Positions 1-7,028 of a stretch of DNA of 8,014 nucleotides are shown here, piece after piece. A program made the position numbers and the translations under genes. This DNA is from CAZVAN01 sp964625245 (lineage in GTDB: Bacteria > Patescibacteriota > Saccharimonadia > Saccharimonadales > UBA10212): the NCBI GenBank assembly GCA_964625245.1, contig CAZVAN010000028.1, positions 1 through 8,014 of the forward strand, written 5' to 3'. The notes beneath the pieces were generated by a model. That model was not told the DNA's origin and ran no database searches. It saw only the letters and a list, made by a program, of their open reading frames with translations. Position 1 is the stretch's first letter. Each line of letters opens with the position of its first letter.

Positions 1-14
1 AACGCTGTTTATTG

Positions 15-20
15 TACAAT
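15..20 (+). promoter_or_regulatory. -10 box (TACAAT) of the sortase gene
   Basis: TACAAT differs from the sigma70 -10 consensus by one base and lies 12 bases before the ATG at 33. The same hexamer precedes gltX, the DUF3048 gene and the tRNA in this window. The matching -35 box would fall left of the window edge and cannot be seen. With a start point about 7 bases past the box, the mRNA leader would be only about 5 bases. Confidence 0.55.
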
Positions 21-32
21 AAAGATAAGCTT

Positions 33-1277
33 ATGGACATCAACAGTAATAACCATGCCGATTCTTTTAGTGCGGCTTTTCCATTGCCAGATGATGATAG
101 GCAGGATTTAGCCCAACGCGAAGTAGCGGCCGAGCCTAATCCGGCGGTTGATTTAATCCGTAAAAAAGTTGCCGCCGCCTACGCTGATGAGCCGGAAGTC
201 AAAGAAGAAGCCGAAGATTTAACCGAACTAGGCAAAGAGGTTAGGCCTTCAGCTCACCAGAAATTCATACTGCAATTGACTAGCTCTGGCAAAGCCCTGT
301 CTGAAATCCAAGTAGCCTGGCACGAGTATTACGCCGGTTTGTCCGATTTGCAAAAGCACCAGGTCTGGGAAGAATTTTATAGCGCCCACGCCGCGGCTTC
401 ACACTACACTGATCTCATTCCATCTATGGCGCCCGGAAGCACCGACAAAAGAAAACCTGCGCCACCGGCCAAGCCGGCTACGGCTAGAAAACAACCCGCC
501 AGAAAAACCAACCCATGGGAGGATTTGGCCGGCAACGCCGTCACTAAATTCAAAAGCACCTCGCTAAGCAAGACCCGGCAAGGTTTTAGGTCATTGCTTT
601 TTGGGCTGGGGATTGGTTGCTTAGTGGTAGTGATTTTACTATTTAGCTTTTTTAATGAGCGCTTCATAGCGCCCTTCATCCAGCCCAGCCGTAATGTCAG
701 CAATACGCCAATTATCAGTGCTAACGTTGCTGTTGGCAGCGCCCCGGAGATAATCATCCCCAAAATCAACGTCGAGATACCGGTGATTTACGGTGTTAAT
801 ACTATTGATGATAACGCCGTTGAGACGGCTCTAGAAAGCGGTGTTGTCCACTATGCTGACACGGCGTTGCCCGGCCAAGACGGCAACCTGGTAATTGTTG
901 GGCACTCCAGCAACAACATCTTCAACAGCGGTAAATATAAGTTCGCCTTTGTGCTGCTAAGTCGCCTGAGCAGTGGCGATACATTTTATATCCAAAAGGA
1001 CGGCAAACGCTACACTTACCAGGTTTACGACAAAAAGATTATCAGTCCGGATGATGTATCAGTTTTGGGTCTGACCAGCAAACCAGCCACAGCTACATTA
1101 ATTACCTGCGACCCCCCAGGCACCAGCATTAACCGCCTGGTGGTTATTGGCGAGCAGATAGACCCGAGTCCCGTTGCCAATGCTCCGGTCACTACTCAGA
1201 ACACGCTGGCCACTAGTACAAAAGTTGTGCCAGGTAACTCCCCGAGCCTCTGGTCTCGTCTTATCCACGCCCTATAG
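33..1277 (+). CDS. membrane-anchored sortase (class D/E-like) with a long cytosolic N-terminal region
   Basis: A 414-residue sortase, a cysteine transpeptidase that cleaves sorting signals on secreted proteins and attaches them to the cell surface. The catalytic set is visible: His291 in VGHSS, Cys359 in TLITCDPPG and Arg368 in INRLVV, in the usual order and spacing. Residues about 187-208 form one membrane helix, followed by a short linker and the sortase barrel (about 232-380), so the enzyme should be anchored N-terminus-in and act outside. The first 186 residues are charged, Pro/Ala/Lys-rich and cytosolic, which is long for a sortase; residues about 72-120 look helical. The tail after about 380 is low complexity. 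A TTG in frame at 12 is less likely as the start because it overlaps the -10 box; ATG at 33 is chosen. No obvious sorting-signal substrate is encoded in the window. The class assignment is tentative; the sortase call is firm. Confidence 0.93.
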   Translation: MDINSNNHADSFSAAFPLPDDDRQDLAQREVAAEPNPAVDLIRKKVAAAYADEPEVKEEAEDLTELGKEVRPSAHQKFILQLTSSGKALSEIQVAWHEYYAGLSDLQKHQVWEEFYSAHAAASHYTDLIPSMAPGSTDKRKPAPPAKPATARKQPARKTNPWEDLAGNAVTKFKSTSLSKTRQGFRSLLFGLGIGCLVVVILLFSFFNERFIAPFIQPSRNVSNTPIISANVAVGSAPEIIIPKINVEIPVIYGVNTIDDNAVETALESGVVHYADTALPGQDGNLVIVGHSSNNIFNSGKYKFAFVLLSRLSSGDTFYIQKDGKRYTYQVYDKKIISPDDVSVLGLTSKPATATLITCDPPGTSINRLVVIGEQIDPSPVANAPVTTQNTLATSTKVVPGNSPSLWSRLIHAL

Positions 1278-2777
1278 CTATTGAGCGCCGTTCTTGGGCA
1301 GATCTGAACCGGCTCTTAAGTCAACCCGTTCTAGGACCGCTGTGCTGGCACCCGGAGTAGGGGCGAAGGTTATCATTTGGTTATAATCACCGCTGAAGTA
1401 ACCACCGGTCTGGAAAAGAGTTGGCGTCAAAGAAACCTGATTGATGCCATCATAATCCATTATCAAAACATTGCTGCCGCTTTGGCCAATGAAGCGATGG
1501 CCATCCATCCAGGTAAGCGGAGCTGTTATTGGGGCTTTTAGGGTGTAGCTGTAAGAATCTCCGGTTTCAAAATCGTAAACTGCAAAATTCTGGCCCGCTT
1601 GAACTCCTACAAAACGAGTATTTTCTGAAAAGTGAGCATCGGTAGCCCCAAGATCAGACAAAGCTATCAGCGGCACAGCTTTGCCGTAGCTGGGATTACG
1701 GATACTGTCTTCCGGGTCCTTATATATATTCAAGCGCTCAGTGGTATTGCTGCCAGCAATATAATAAATGTGGCTTTGGTATTGAGCCGCGTCCAGCAGA
1801 TACTTAGTGCCCGGATCGAAACTATAAAGTGGGTATGTCTTACCATTGTCCCAGATGTCAGCTATGACTTTACCGGTTGGCGCGCCGACGTCTGTAACGT
1901 AGGTAATAATTGAACTGCCATAGGGTTTGAAGGCCAAAACGTTTTTTAGAAACGGTGGGTCAAGCGTGGCTTGGCCGGTATCGCCAACCTGCAGGCTACC
2001 GGCGGCTTGGTCGTAAATGTAGAGCTGGTCAACTTTCTTGTTGCGCAGAGCAACCTCGCTTGGATCAACTTTAAACAGTTTATTAACGTTAAAAGACTGG
2101 TCGGGGTTGGTCCTATTCAGGACTATGAATTCTTTGCTGTCCCCATAGCTGTGTTGCAGTAACAGGTGGTTATTGTCAGTGGACCACTCCACTTCCTTAA
2201 AAGCACTGGGCTCTGTCGAGCTAGTAATTAGGCTCTTGGGGATGGTCAGGGTGGTCGACGGTTGAGCCAGCGCGGTGGTGTCAAACTGTTCAAAACTGAC
2301 ACCGCCGGTAGTGGTCTCAGCCTGAGTAAGCAGCCAGTGTCTATCAGGAGTTTCAGTGACCATGCCCGGTATACTGGTGTAAGTTTTTAGAGGAGTAAGT
2401 TGCGGTTTTAGGGGAAAAAGAAATGGATAAACATAGCGCGAGATGGTGTGCTCGTCAAGCGTAAGATTGCGCTGCCATGTCTGGTAGCCGGACTTCTTAA
2501 TAGTCAGGGTGTAGTTACCGGCTGACAGTACCAAACGAGCGGCTGTCTTGCCGGCTTGGAGCTGCCCATTAAGATAAATATCCGCGCCGCTGGGCTTGGA
2601 GTCAGTGAACAGCAGCCCATTTTCGATTATTTGCCCGGTCTTGGTGTTAATTCCGTAGCCATAGGCAGCATAGACAAGTATTATAGTCGACAATAAAATA
2701 ACGATAGCCATCAAGAAATAACCGACTATCAGTCGGATTTTGTGGGCGCGTTTTTTACGAGGGTCTAAAAAATCCAT
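1278..2777 (-). CDS. PEGA-domain single-pass membrane protein
   Basis: A 499-residue protein read leftward. A short basic N-terminus (RKKRAHKIR) is followed by one membrane helix at about 15-39 and then a PEGA domain at about 55-108, recognisable from FTDSKPSGADIYLNG, the GNYTLTIKKSGY turn and the WQRNLTL strand. PEGA domains (PF08308) are small beta-sandwich modules common in surface proteins. The remaining ~390 residues contain repeated short strand-like segments with D/N-G turns (for example TPDRHWLLTQ, WSTDNNHLLLQHS, FSENTRFVGVQAG), which resemble a beta-propeller; that fold is inferred only. It has no lipobox cysteine and no catalytic motif I recognise. Its stop TAG directly abuts the stop of the convergent sortase gene. 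The start ATG has no Shine-Dalgarno sequence but a -10-like box 8 bases upstream. The role is probably structural or ligand-binding at the envelope; the substrate is unknown. Confidence 0.88.
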   Translation of the reverse strand: MDFLDPRKKRAHKIRLIVGYFLMAIVILLSTIILVYAAYGYGINTKTGQIIENGLLFTDSKPSGADIYLNGQLQAGKTAARLVLSAGNYTLTIKKSGYQTWQRNLTLDEHTISRYVYPFLFPLKPQLTPLKTYTSIPGMVTETPDRHWLLTQAETTTGGVSFEQFDTTALAQPSTTLTIPKSLITSSTEPSAFKEVEWSTDNNHLLLQHSYGDSKEFIVLNRTNPDQSFNVNKLFKVDPSEVALRNKKVDQLYIYDQAAGSLQVGDTGQATLDPPFLKNVLAFKPYGSSIITYVTDVGAPTGKVIADIWDNGKTYPLYSFDPGTKYLLDAAQYQSHIYYIAGSNTTERLNIYKDPEDSIRNPSYGKAVPLIALSDLGATDAHFSENTRFVGVQAGQNFAVYDFETGDSYSYTLKAPITAPLTWMDGHRFIGQSGSNVLIMDYDGINQVSLTPTLFQTGGYFSGDYNQMITFAPTPGASTAVLERVDLRAGSDLPKNGAQ

Positions 2778-2785
2778 TAATCTAT

Positions 2786-2791
2786 ATTTTA
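2786..2791 (-). promoter_or_regulatory. -10 box (TAAAAT) of the PEGA-protein gene
   Basis: On the minus strand TAAAAT (5 of 6 bases match TATAAT) ends 8 bases before the ATG at 2777. No good -35 hexamer is found 16-18 bases upstream. The spacing predicts a leaderless or nearly leaderless mRNA, as for gltX. Confidence 0.4.
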
Positions 2792-2876
2792 GCGATTTGA
2801 ACTATTTAAGTGTTCGGACCGTGCCTATCAATTGTCGCACATAGAAAACTGAACCGCTAGTGTGTACATAATGCTA

Positions 2877-2906
2877 TTGCTGCATCTTGGGTCTTGGGTG
2901 TAATAT
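2877..2906 (+). promoter_or_regulatory. promoter of the DUF4367-like gene and its leader ORF
   Basis: TTGCTG (2877-2882) and TAATAT (2901-2906) are separated by 18 bases. The -10 box ends 7 bases before the ATG at 2914, exactly the spacing seen at gltX, so transcription would start on or next to that ATG. The alternative box TATTAT at 2904-2909 overlaps it. Confidence 0.45.
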
Positions 2907-2913
2907 TATTGTC

Positions 2914-2946
2914 ATGCAACCAAAAGGGCAAGAGGGTTTAAGGTAA
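2914..2946 (+). CDS. possible 10-codon leader ORF (MQPKGQEGLR)
   Basis: ATG at 2914 opens a 10-codon frame ending in TAA at 2944-2946. One base later comes the GTG start of the downstream membrane protein, in another frame. The ATG sits 7 bases after a -10-like box, so it could be read from a leaderless mRNA. The purine run AGAGGG (2931-2936) and AAGG (2940-2943) inside it could act as the Shine-Dalgarno site for the GTG. Translation of this peptide is inferred from layout alone; it may simply be leader sequence. Confidence 0.3.
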   Translation: MQPKGQEGLR

Positions 2947-2947
2947 C

Positions 2948-4036
2948 GTGACCAGGCCGAATAGTATTGTAGAGATTAACGGTAACCGTTACGACGCCAT
3001 CACCGGTGAACTACTAAACAAAGTAAAAAAAGCCTCTGCTGGCATCTCGCGGGACTCTGGCAGAAAACTAGTTGACGGTTTTGTTCTGCCGTCACGTAAG
3101 AATGCCCATAGCTCCCAAAAGTCGACAGTTTCTTCGCCACGCGCTAAGGTCTCCTCTCTGGGCCTACACAATGGTCGTGAAAGATCACGAACGCTTATGC
3201 GGCGAGCTGTGAAGAAACCATCATCGCTTAAGGTAGCTCCAACGTCTGAGTCGCACATTCGAGATACGTCTATCAACCCAATTAGGGCGGGCAGAGCCAA
3301 AACTGCCACCAAGCACTCGGCGGTTAACCGTTTCGGTTTTTTTCGTAGCTCCGACGGCCAACAAGCGGTACGTTTAGTTGAACCAGTCGCCAAGCCATCC
3401 TTAAAAAACAAGCGAGCTGTGGGGTCCGAGGTAGTGTCGCCCAGAGCACCAAGCATGATAACCAGCATCAGTCATCAAAAACTCGAGAGATTGCTTGACG
3501 AAGGCCTAATCAAGGCCAGCGCCCACAAGCAAATGATGAACTCTAGCCGCCGCACCAGGTTTACAAGACTAAAATACATGCCTAGGCGCCTAGGCATCTC
3601 CATAGCCATCGCCGTCTTGGCGCTGGTAGCAGCCATCCTTATATGGCAGAATCTCCCTAGCGTCGCCGTCCATGTAGCTGCCGCCCGGGCTCACGTAAAC
3701 GCCTCCATGCCGGGTTATACACCCAGTGGCTATAGCTTTACTAACCCTATCAAGTATGAAAACGGCAGCTTAACTATGCAGTACGTTGATAAAAGCCATT
3801 CCAGCGACGGTTTTGCTTTAACTCAAACCGCCTCCAATTGGGATAGCTCATCGCTAGCCGCCAACGCCCTGCCAAAAAACGCTCCCGTCCAAACATCTCA
3901 GGTCAACGGTACAACTGTTTATATCTACGGCACTACCAATAATGCCACCTGGGTTAATAACGGCGTGCTCTACAGCTTAAAGAACAAAGCTAATCTGAGC
4001 TCAGACCAGGTCATGAAAATTGTTCAGGGCTTATAG
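2948..4036 (+). CDS. single-pass membrane protein with DUF4367-like extracellular domain
   Basis: A 362-residue protein. Residues 1-215 are strongly basic, Ser/Arg/Lys-rich and probably disordered in the cytosol, apart from an N-terminal segment VEINGNRYDAITGELL that looks like a conserved strand-turn motif and a short helical stretch SHQKLERLLDEGLIKASAHK near 175-195. One membrane helix spans about 217-236. The outer part (about 245-362) has a PGYTPSGYSF opening, a strand reading NGSLTMQYVD, and a final NNATWVNNGVLYSLKNKANLS segment; this resembles DUF4367 and related LolA/MucB-type folds, judged by eye only. The start is GTG: an in-frame TAA at 2939-2941 rules out any earlier start, and the next Met is at residue 84. 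There is a weak Shine-Dalgarno sequence (AAGG or AGAGGG). gltX begins 50 bases downstream but seems to have its own promoter. The function is unknown. Confidence 0.82.
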   Translation: MTRPNSIVEINGNRYDAITGELLNKVKKASAGISRDSGRKLVDGFVLPSRKNAHSSQKSTVSSPRAKVSSLGLHNGRERSRTLMRRAVKKPSSLKVAPTSESHIRDTSINPIRAGRAKTATKHSAVNRFGFFRSSDGQQAVRLVEPVAKPSLKNKRAVGSEVVSPRAPSMITSISHQKLERLLDEGLIKASAHKQMMNSSRRTRFTRLKYMPRRLGISIAIAVLALVAAILIWQNLPSVAVHVAAARAHVNASMPGYTPSGYSFTNPIKYENGSLTMQYVDKSHSSDGFALTQTASNWDSSSLAANALPKNAPVQTSQVNGTTVYIYGTTNNATWVNNGVLYSLKNKANLSSDQVMKIVQGL

Positions 4037-4050
4037 CGACTGCCAGTCAT

Positions 4051-4079
4051 TTGTCTGTCTTTGTCAGTTGACCTACAAT
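4051..4079 (+). promoter_or_regulatory. sigma70-type promoter of gltX
   Basis: TTGTCT (4051-4056) and TACAAT (4074-4079) are separated by exactly 17 bases. The -10 box ends 7 bases before the gltX ATG, so the mRNA should start at or within a base or two of the start codon. No Shine-Dalgarno sequence is present, which fits leaderless translation. Confidence 0.6.
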
Positions 4080-4086
4080 AAGTTTA

Positions 4087-5526
4087 ATGGATAAACAGAG
4101 TGTAAGAACCCGTTTTGCGCCCAGCCCAACCGGCTTTTTGCACGTTGGGGGTGTACGGACGGCTCTATTCGCTTGGCTGGTAGCCCGCCAAGCCGGCGGC
4201 CAGTTTGTGCTACGGCTGGAAGACACCGACCAAAAAAGAGAAACTCCTGGCGCTGAAGAACATTTGACCAATAGCCTTAAGGCGCTTGGTTTGGGCTACG
4301 ATGAAGGCCCAGACATCGGCGGTCCGTACGCACCCTATCGCCAGAGCGAACGGCTGAAAAGTTATAAAAAGTGGGCTCAGAAGCTAATTGATAGTGGCCG
4401 GGCTTACGGGGACCCCTATTCGACTGAGCAGGTTCAGGCTTTTCGCGACCAGGCCCAAAAAAACAAAAAACCATTTTTATATCGAGACCATCGGCCGGAA
4501 AATCCGCCGGCGTGGGACGGCAGCCAACCCCTGAGATTCAAATCAGATCCTAAAGACTACCATTGGCACGACCAAGTGATGGGTGATTTATCAACCGGCC
4601 CGGAAGTAATTGATGATTTTGTGCTGATTAAGTCAGATGGTTACCCGACCTATAACTTCGCCCACATAGTTGATGATGCCGAGATGCAGATGACCCACGT
4701 TATCCGGGGGCAGGAGTTTCTGGCAAGCGTGCCTAACTATCTAAATCTCTATGAAGCGCTGAGCTTGCAGCCACCGATTATGGCTACCGTTCCGCACATT
4801 CTGGCACCAGGCGGCAAGAAAAAGCTGAGTAAGCGGGACGGCGCCAAGGATGTTCTAGATTATATTCGCCAAGGTTATCTACCGGAAGCCTTGATAAATT
4901 TTATCGCTTCTTTGGGCTGGAACGATGGGACCGAGCAGGAAATATTCTCAATTGAGGAGCTAAAACAAAAATTTGACCTGTCCAAAGTCCATAAAAGCGG
5001 TGCCCATTTTGACGAGCAAAGGCTGGTTTGGATGAACGGCCATTATATTCGCCAAACACCTCTGGACGAACTATATAAGCTCTCCGGCGGCTTCTGGCCA
5101 GCCTCCGCCGCCAATCAGCCCGACGACTATAAAAAGCGGGTTTTGGCCTTGGTTCAGGAGAGGCTAAAGTTCCTGGCTGAGCTAAACGTGCTAACCACTT
5201 TTCTTTTTGAGGATTTACCGGCTGACCTCAGCCTTATAGACAACAATAAACAGCTGGGTAAGTTCTCTCACTCTGAGCTAAGAAAAATGCTAGATACAAC
5301 AACTGCGGGGCTGGAGCAGAGCGATTTTTCACTTGGTGACCTTACCGATAGACTCAACACTCTGCTCGAGAAAACCGGTCAGAAACCGGGCGTGCTGTTT
5401 AGCCTAATCCGTATTGTTACTACCTGGGCTCCAGCCAGCCCCGGTTTAGCCGAAACTCTCCAGCTGCTGGGCAAAGAAAAAAGCCTGGCCCGACTCAAGA
5501 GTGCCATAGACCTATTGGACGCATAA
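4087..5526 (+). CDS. gltX: glutamyl-tRNA synthetase
   Basis: A 479-residue class I aminoacyl-tRNA synthetase of normal bacterial length that attaches glutamate to tRNA-Glu in the cytosol. The ATP-binding HIGH-type motif is seen as FAPSPTGFLHVGGVRTA (residues 10-26, HVGG at 19-22) and the KMSKS-type loop as KLSKRDGA (246-253). Between them lie the GluRS signatures RLEDTD, DGYPTYNFAHIVDD and HVIRGQEFL. The C-terminal third is the helical anticodon-binding part. The CxC-type zinc cysteines found in some GluRS are absent. In related bacteria a GluRS may also charge tRNA-Gln, followed by GatCAB amidation; whether this one does cannot be told here. The ATG start is supported by the motif distance and the promoter position. 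A tRNA-Glu gene lies 2.4 kb downstream. Confidence 0.97.
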   Translation: MDKQSVRTRFAPSPTGFLHVGGVRTALFAWLVARQAGGQFVLRLEDTDQKRETPGAEEHLTNSLKALGLGYDEGPDIGGPYAPYRQSERLKSYKKWAQKLIDSGRAYGDPYSTEQVQAFRDQAQKNKKPFLYRDHRPENPPAWDGSQPLRFKSDPKDYHWHDQVMGDLSTGPEVIDDFVLIKSDGYPTYNFAHIVDDAEMQMTHVIRGQEFLASVPNYLNLYEALSLQPPIMATVPHILAPGGKKKLSKRDGAKDVLDYIRQGYLPEALINFIASLGWNDGTEQEIFSIEELKQKFDLSKVHKSGAHFDEQRLVWMNGHYIRQTPLDELYKLSGGFWPASAANQPDDYKKRVLALVQERLKFLAELNVLTTFLFEDLPADLSLIDNNKQLGKFSHSELRKMLDTTTAGLEQSDFSLGDLTDRLNTLLEKTGQKPGVLFSLIRIVTTWAPASPGLAETLQLLGKEKSLARLKSAIDLLDA

Positions 5527-5539
5527 GCATAAGGGTTGC

Positions 5540-5545
5540 TACAAT
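5540..5545 (+). promoter_or_regulatory. -10 box (TACAAT) of the DUF3048 gene
   Basis: TACAAT within TTGCTACAATT, an 11-base sequence repeated exactly at the tRNA-Glu promoter. The best -35 candidate, TTGGAC at 5515-5520, lies in the last codons of gltX with a long 19-base spacer. The box is in the 32-base gap after the gltX stop. Confidence 0.5.
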
Positions 5546-5546
5546 T

Positions 5547-5553
5547 GGGGTGA
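5547..5553 (+). promoter_or_regulatory. possible ribosome binding site of the DUF3048 gene
   Basis: GGGGTGA lies 5 bases before the ATG at 5559 and resembles GAGGTGA. It would be absent from, or cut by the 5' end of, a transcript starting 7 bases past the -10 box, so it could work only in mRNA reading through from gltX. It favours ATG 5559 over the GTG at 5550, which lies inside it. Confidence 0.35.
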
Positions 5554-5558
5554 CTCTT

Positions 5559-6842
5559 ATGATAGATGATATCCGGCCGCCAAGGCCGACTAAAGCCAAA
5601 CTAGCCAAAAAGCCAGCTGCTGCCCCCGAGCCCAAGCAGGAGGTGGATTTACCAGATTTGCCGGAAATTATGCCGCCACCTCCAGAAGTAACTATCCCTA
5701 TTGATGAAAAGGGTAAGAGCCTGCTCAGTAAAAATCCGGTTAAAAACCTTAAGAACCTGCACCCTAAACATTGGTACAATCTAAGCCGAACTGAAAAATT
5801 ACTGAGTCTTGGTAGTGCTTTTTTGATACTGGTGGCCGTTTGGCTGGCAGCCTACTTTTTATTTATTCGCCCATCACCTGAGCCGATTAATAACGGAGTA
5901 ATTAAAGTTCACGCCCAAGCAAAACCGGTGACCGTTGAAGCTCCGCTAACCGGCCTACCAATCGACCCGGCGCTGGCTAAGCGTCCGATAACCGGCATTA
6001 TGATCGAAAATAGTGATGATGCCCGGCCGCAATCGGGCCTTCAGGACGCCGGAGTAGTTTACGAAGCCATTGCCGAGGCTGGGATAACCCGCTTCTTAGG
6101 GCTGTTTCAAGACACCAGACCCGCCTACATTGGCCCAGTCCGCTCGCTTAGACCATATTATATTGATTTTTTCACGCCGTGGGACGCTTCAATTGCCCAT
6201 GTTGGCGGCTCACCGGAGGCTTTAAGTGAGATTCGCAGTGGAGGTAAGGACTTGGACCAGTTCTTCAATAGTGGCGCCTACTGGCGAGTGGATACGCGTG
6301 ACGCACCGCATAACGTCTACACCAGTTTTGATAAGCTCGATGCCCTTAATCAATCCAAGGGCTACACCAGCAGTGCCCCAAAGAGCTGGACTCATAAGAA
6401 AGATGCACCTCTCAAAGTTCCTTCAGCTAAGACTATAGACATTACTGTTTCTAGCGCTGACTTCAATTCTCACTATGACTACGACGCTAAGACCAACGCC
6501 TATCTTCGCAGCGAGGGCGGTAAACCGCACCTGGTAACCACCTCGGCGGCCGACACCACCGGCCAACAGTTGCATCCTAAAGTTGTCATTGCACTGGTGT
6601 TGCCCTTGAGTAGCGGCGAGCTTGATGCATCCGGAGCTTATTACTCAGACTACACTACATCTGGCAGCGGAAATGTCTATGTCTTCCAGGACGGCGGAGT
6701 GGTGCAGGGCACCTGGGAGAAAGCTGACCGTCCCAGCCAGTTTGTTTTCAAAGATTCCGCCGGTAACGTTATTAAGCTTGATGCCGGCCAAACCTGGTTG
6801 GTGGCCGTTAGTGGCGATAACATGGTCAGCTACGCCCCGTAA
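5559..6842 (+). CDS. YerB-like DUF3048 domain protein, membrane anchored
   Basis: A 427-residue protein. Residues 1-80 are cytosolic, Pro/Lys-rich. One membrane helix spans about 81-103 (LLSLGSAFLILVAVWLAAYF). The outer part matches the DUF3048/YerB family: an N-terminal domain from APLTGLPID (about residue 127) through RPITGIMIENSDDARPQSG, VVYEAIAEAGITRFL, IGPVRSLRPYYIDF and HVGGSPEAL, and a smaller C-terminal domain (about 370-420) with GNVYVFQDGGVVQGTW and LDAGQTWLVAV. Bacillus YerB is a lipoprotein; here a membrane helix takes the place of a lipobox. The biochemical role of the family is not established; an envelope function is likely. ATG 5559 is preferred over GTG 5550, which is only 4 bases past the -10 box. 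No terminator follows directly; the nearest rightward one is at 7730. Confidence 0.92.
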   Translation: MIDDIRPPRPTKAKLAKKPAAAPEPKQEVDLPDLPEIMPPPPEVTIPIDEKGKSLLSKNPVKNLKNLHPKHWYNLSRTEKLLSLGSAFLILVAVWLAAYFLFIRPSPEPINNGVIKVHAQAKPVTVEAPLTGLPIDPALAKRPITGIMIENSDDARPQSGLQDAGVVYEAIAEAGITRFLGLFQDTRPAYIGPVRSLRPYYIDFFTPWDASIAHVGGSPEALSEIRSGGKDLDQFFNSGAYWRVDTRDAPHNVYTSFDKLDALNQSKGYTSSAPKSWTHKKDAPLKVPSAKTIDITVSSADFNSHYDYDAKTNAYLRSEGGKPHLVTTSAADTTGQQLHPKVVIALVLPLSSGELDASGAYYSDYTTSGSGNVYVFQDGGVVQGTWEKADRPSQFVFKDSAGNVIKLDAGQTWLVAVSGDNMVSYAP

Positions 6843-6919
6843 CTTTCCCCGTTATTGATAATTACTAATTTACTCGTTTCGCTGTTTCCAGCTCATCAGC
6901 ACGACGCGTATATTCGTGG

Positions 6920-7018
6920 ACGAGTTATGACAAGCAGATAAGATAAAACCAAGAGGAGAAAACACGGCCGGAGCCATGACACCAAAAGGTTTTAGCCTTA
7001 TCTGTCTGTCATACTCGT
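6920..7018. repeat. imperfect 31-base inverted repeat beyond the minus-strand gene
   Basis: The left arm 6920-6950 and right arm 6988-7018 are each 31 bases and complementary except for a few mismatches or one-base indels. Matching blocks are ACGAGT, ATGACA, CAGATAAG and TAAAACC. The spacer is 37 bases. It begins 10 bases after the stop of the minus-strand gene and could end or protect its mRNA, or serve the DUF3048 transcript from the other side. Neither side is followed by a T-run, so it is not a standard intrinsic terminator. Confidence 0.75.
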
Positions 7019-7028
7019 AAGCACTTCG

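Noticed and set aside
404..769. 121-codon minus-strand frame with hydrophobic segments
   Set aside because: It is the shadow of the sortase membrane-helix region; the sense frame has the catalytic motifs.
2989..3468. 159-codon open frame on the minus strand
   Set aside because: It lies wholly inside the 2948-4036 gene, has no start context and no recognisable domain. The sense frame has a membrane helix and a domain-like outer region.
5774..5779. TACAAT inside the DUF3048 coding sequence
   Set aside because: It is within codons for the cytosolic tail, with no start codon placed as at the other promoters; chance match.
6976..7020. 14-codon frame after an AAGAGGAG purine run
   Set aside because: The purine run is about 18 bases from the ATG and the frame lies inside the inverted repeat; probably chance.
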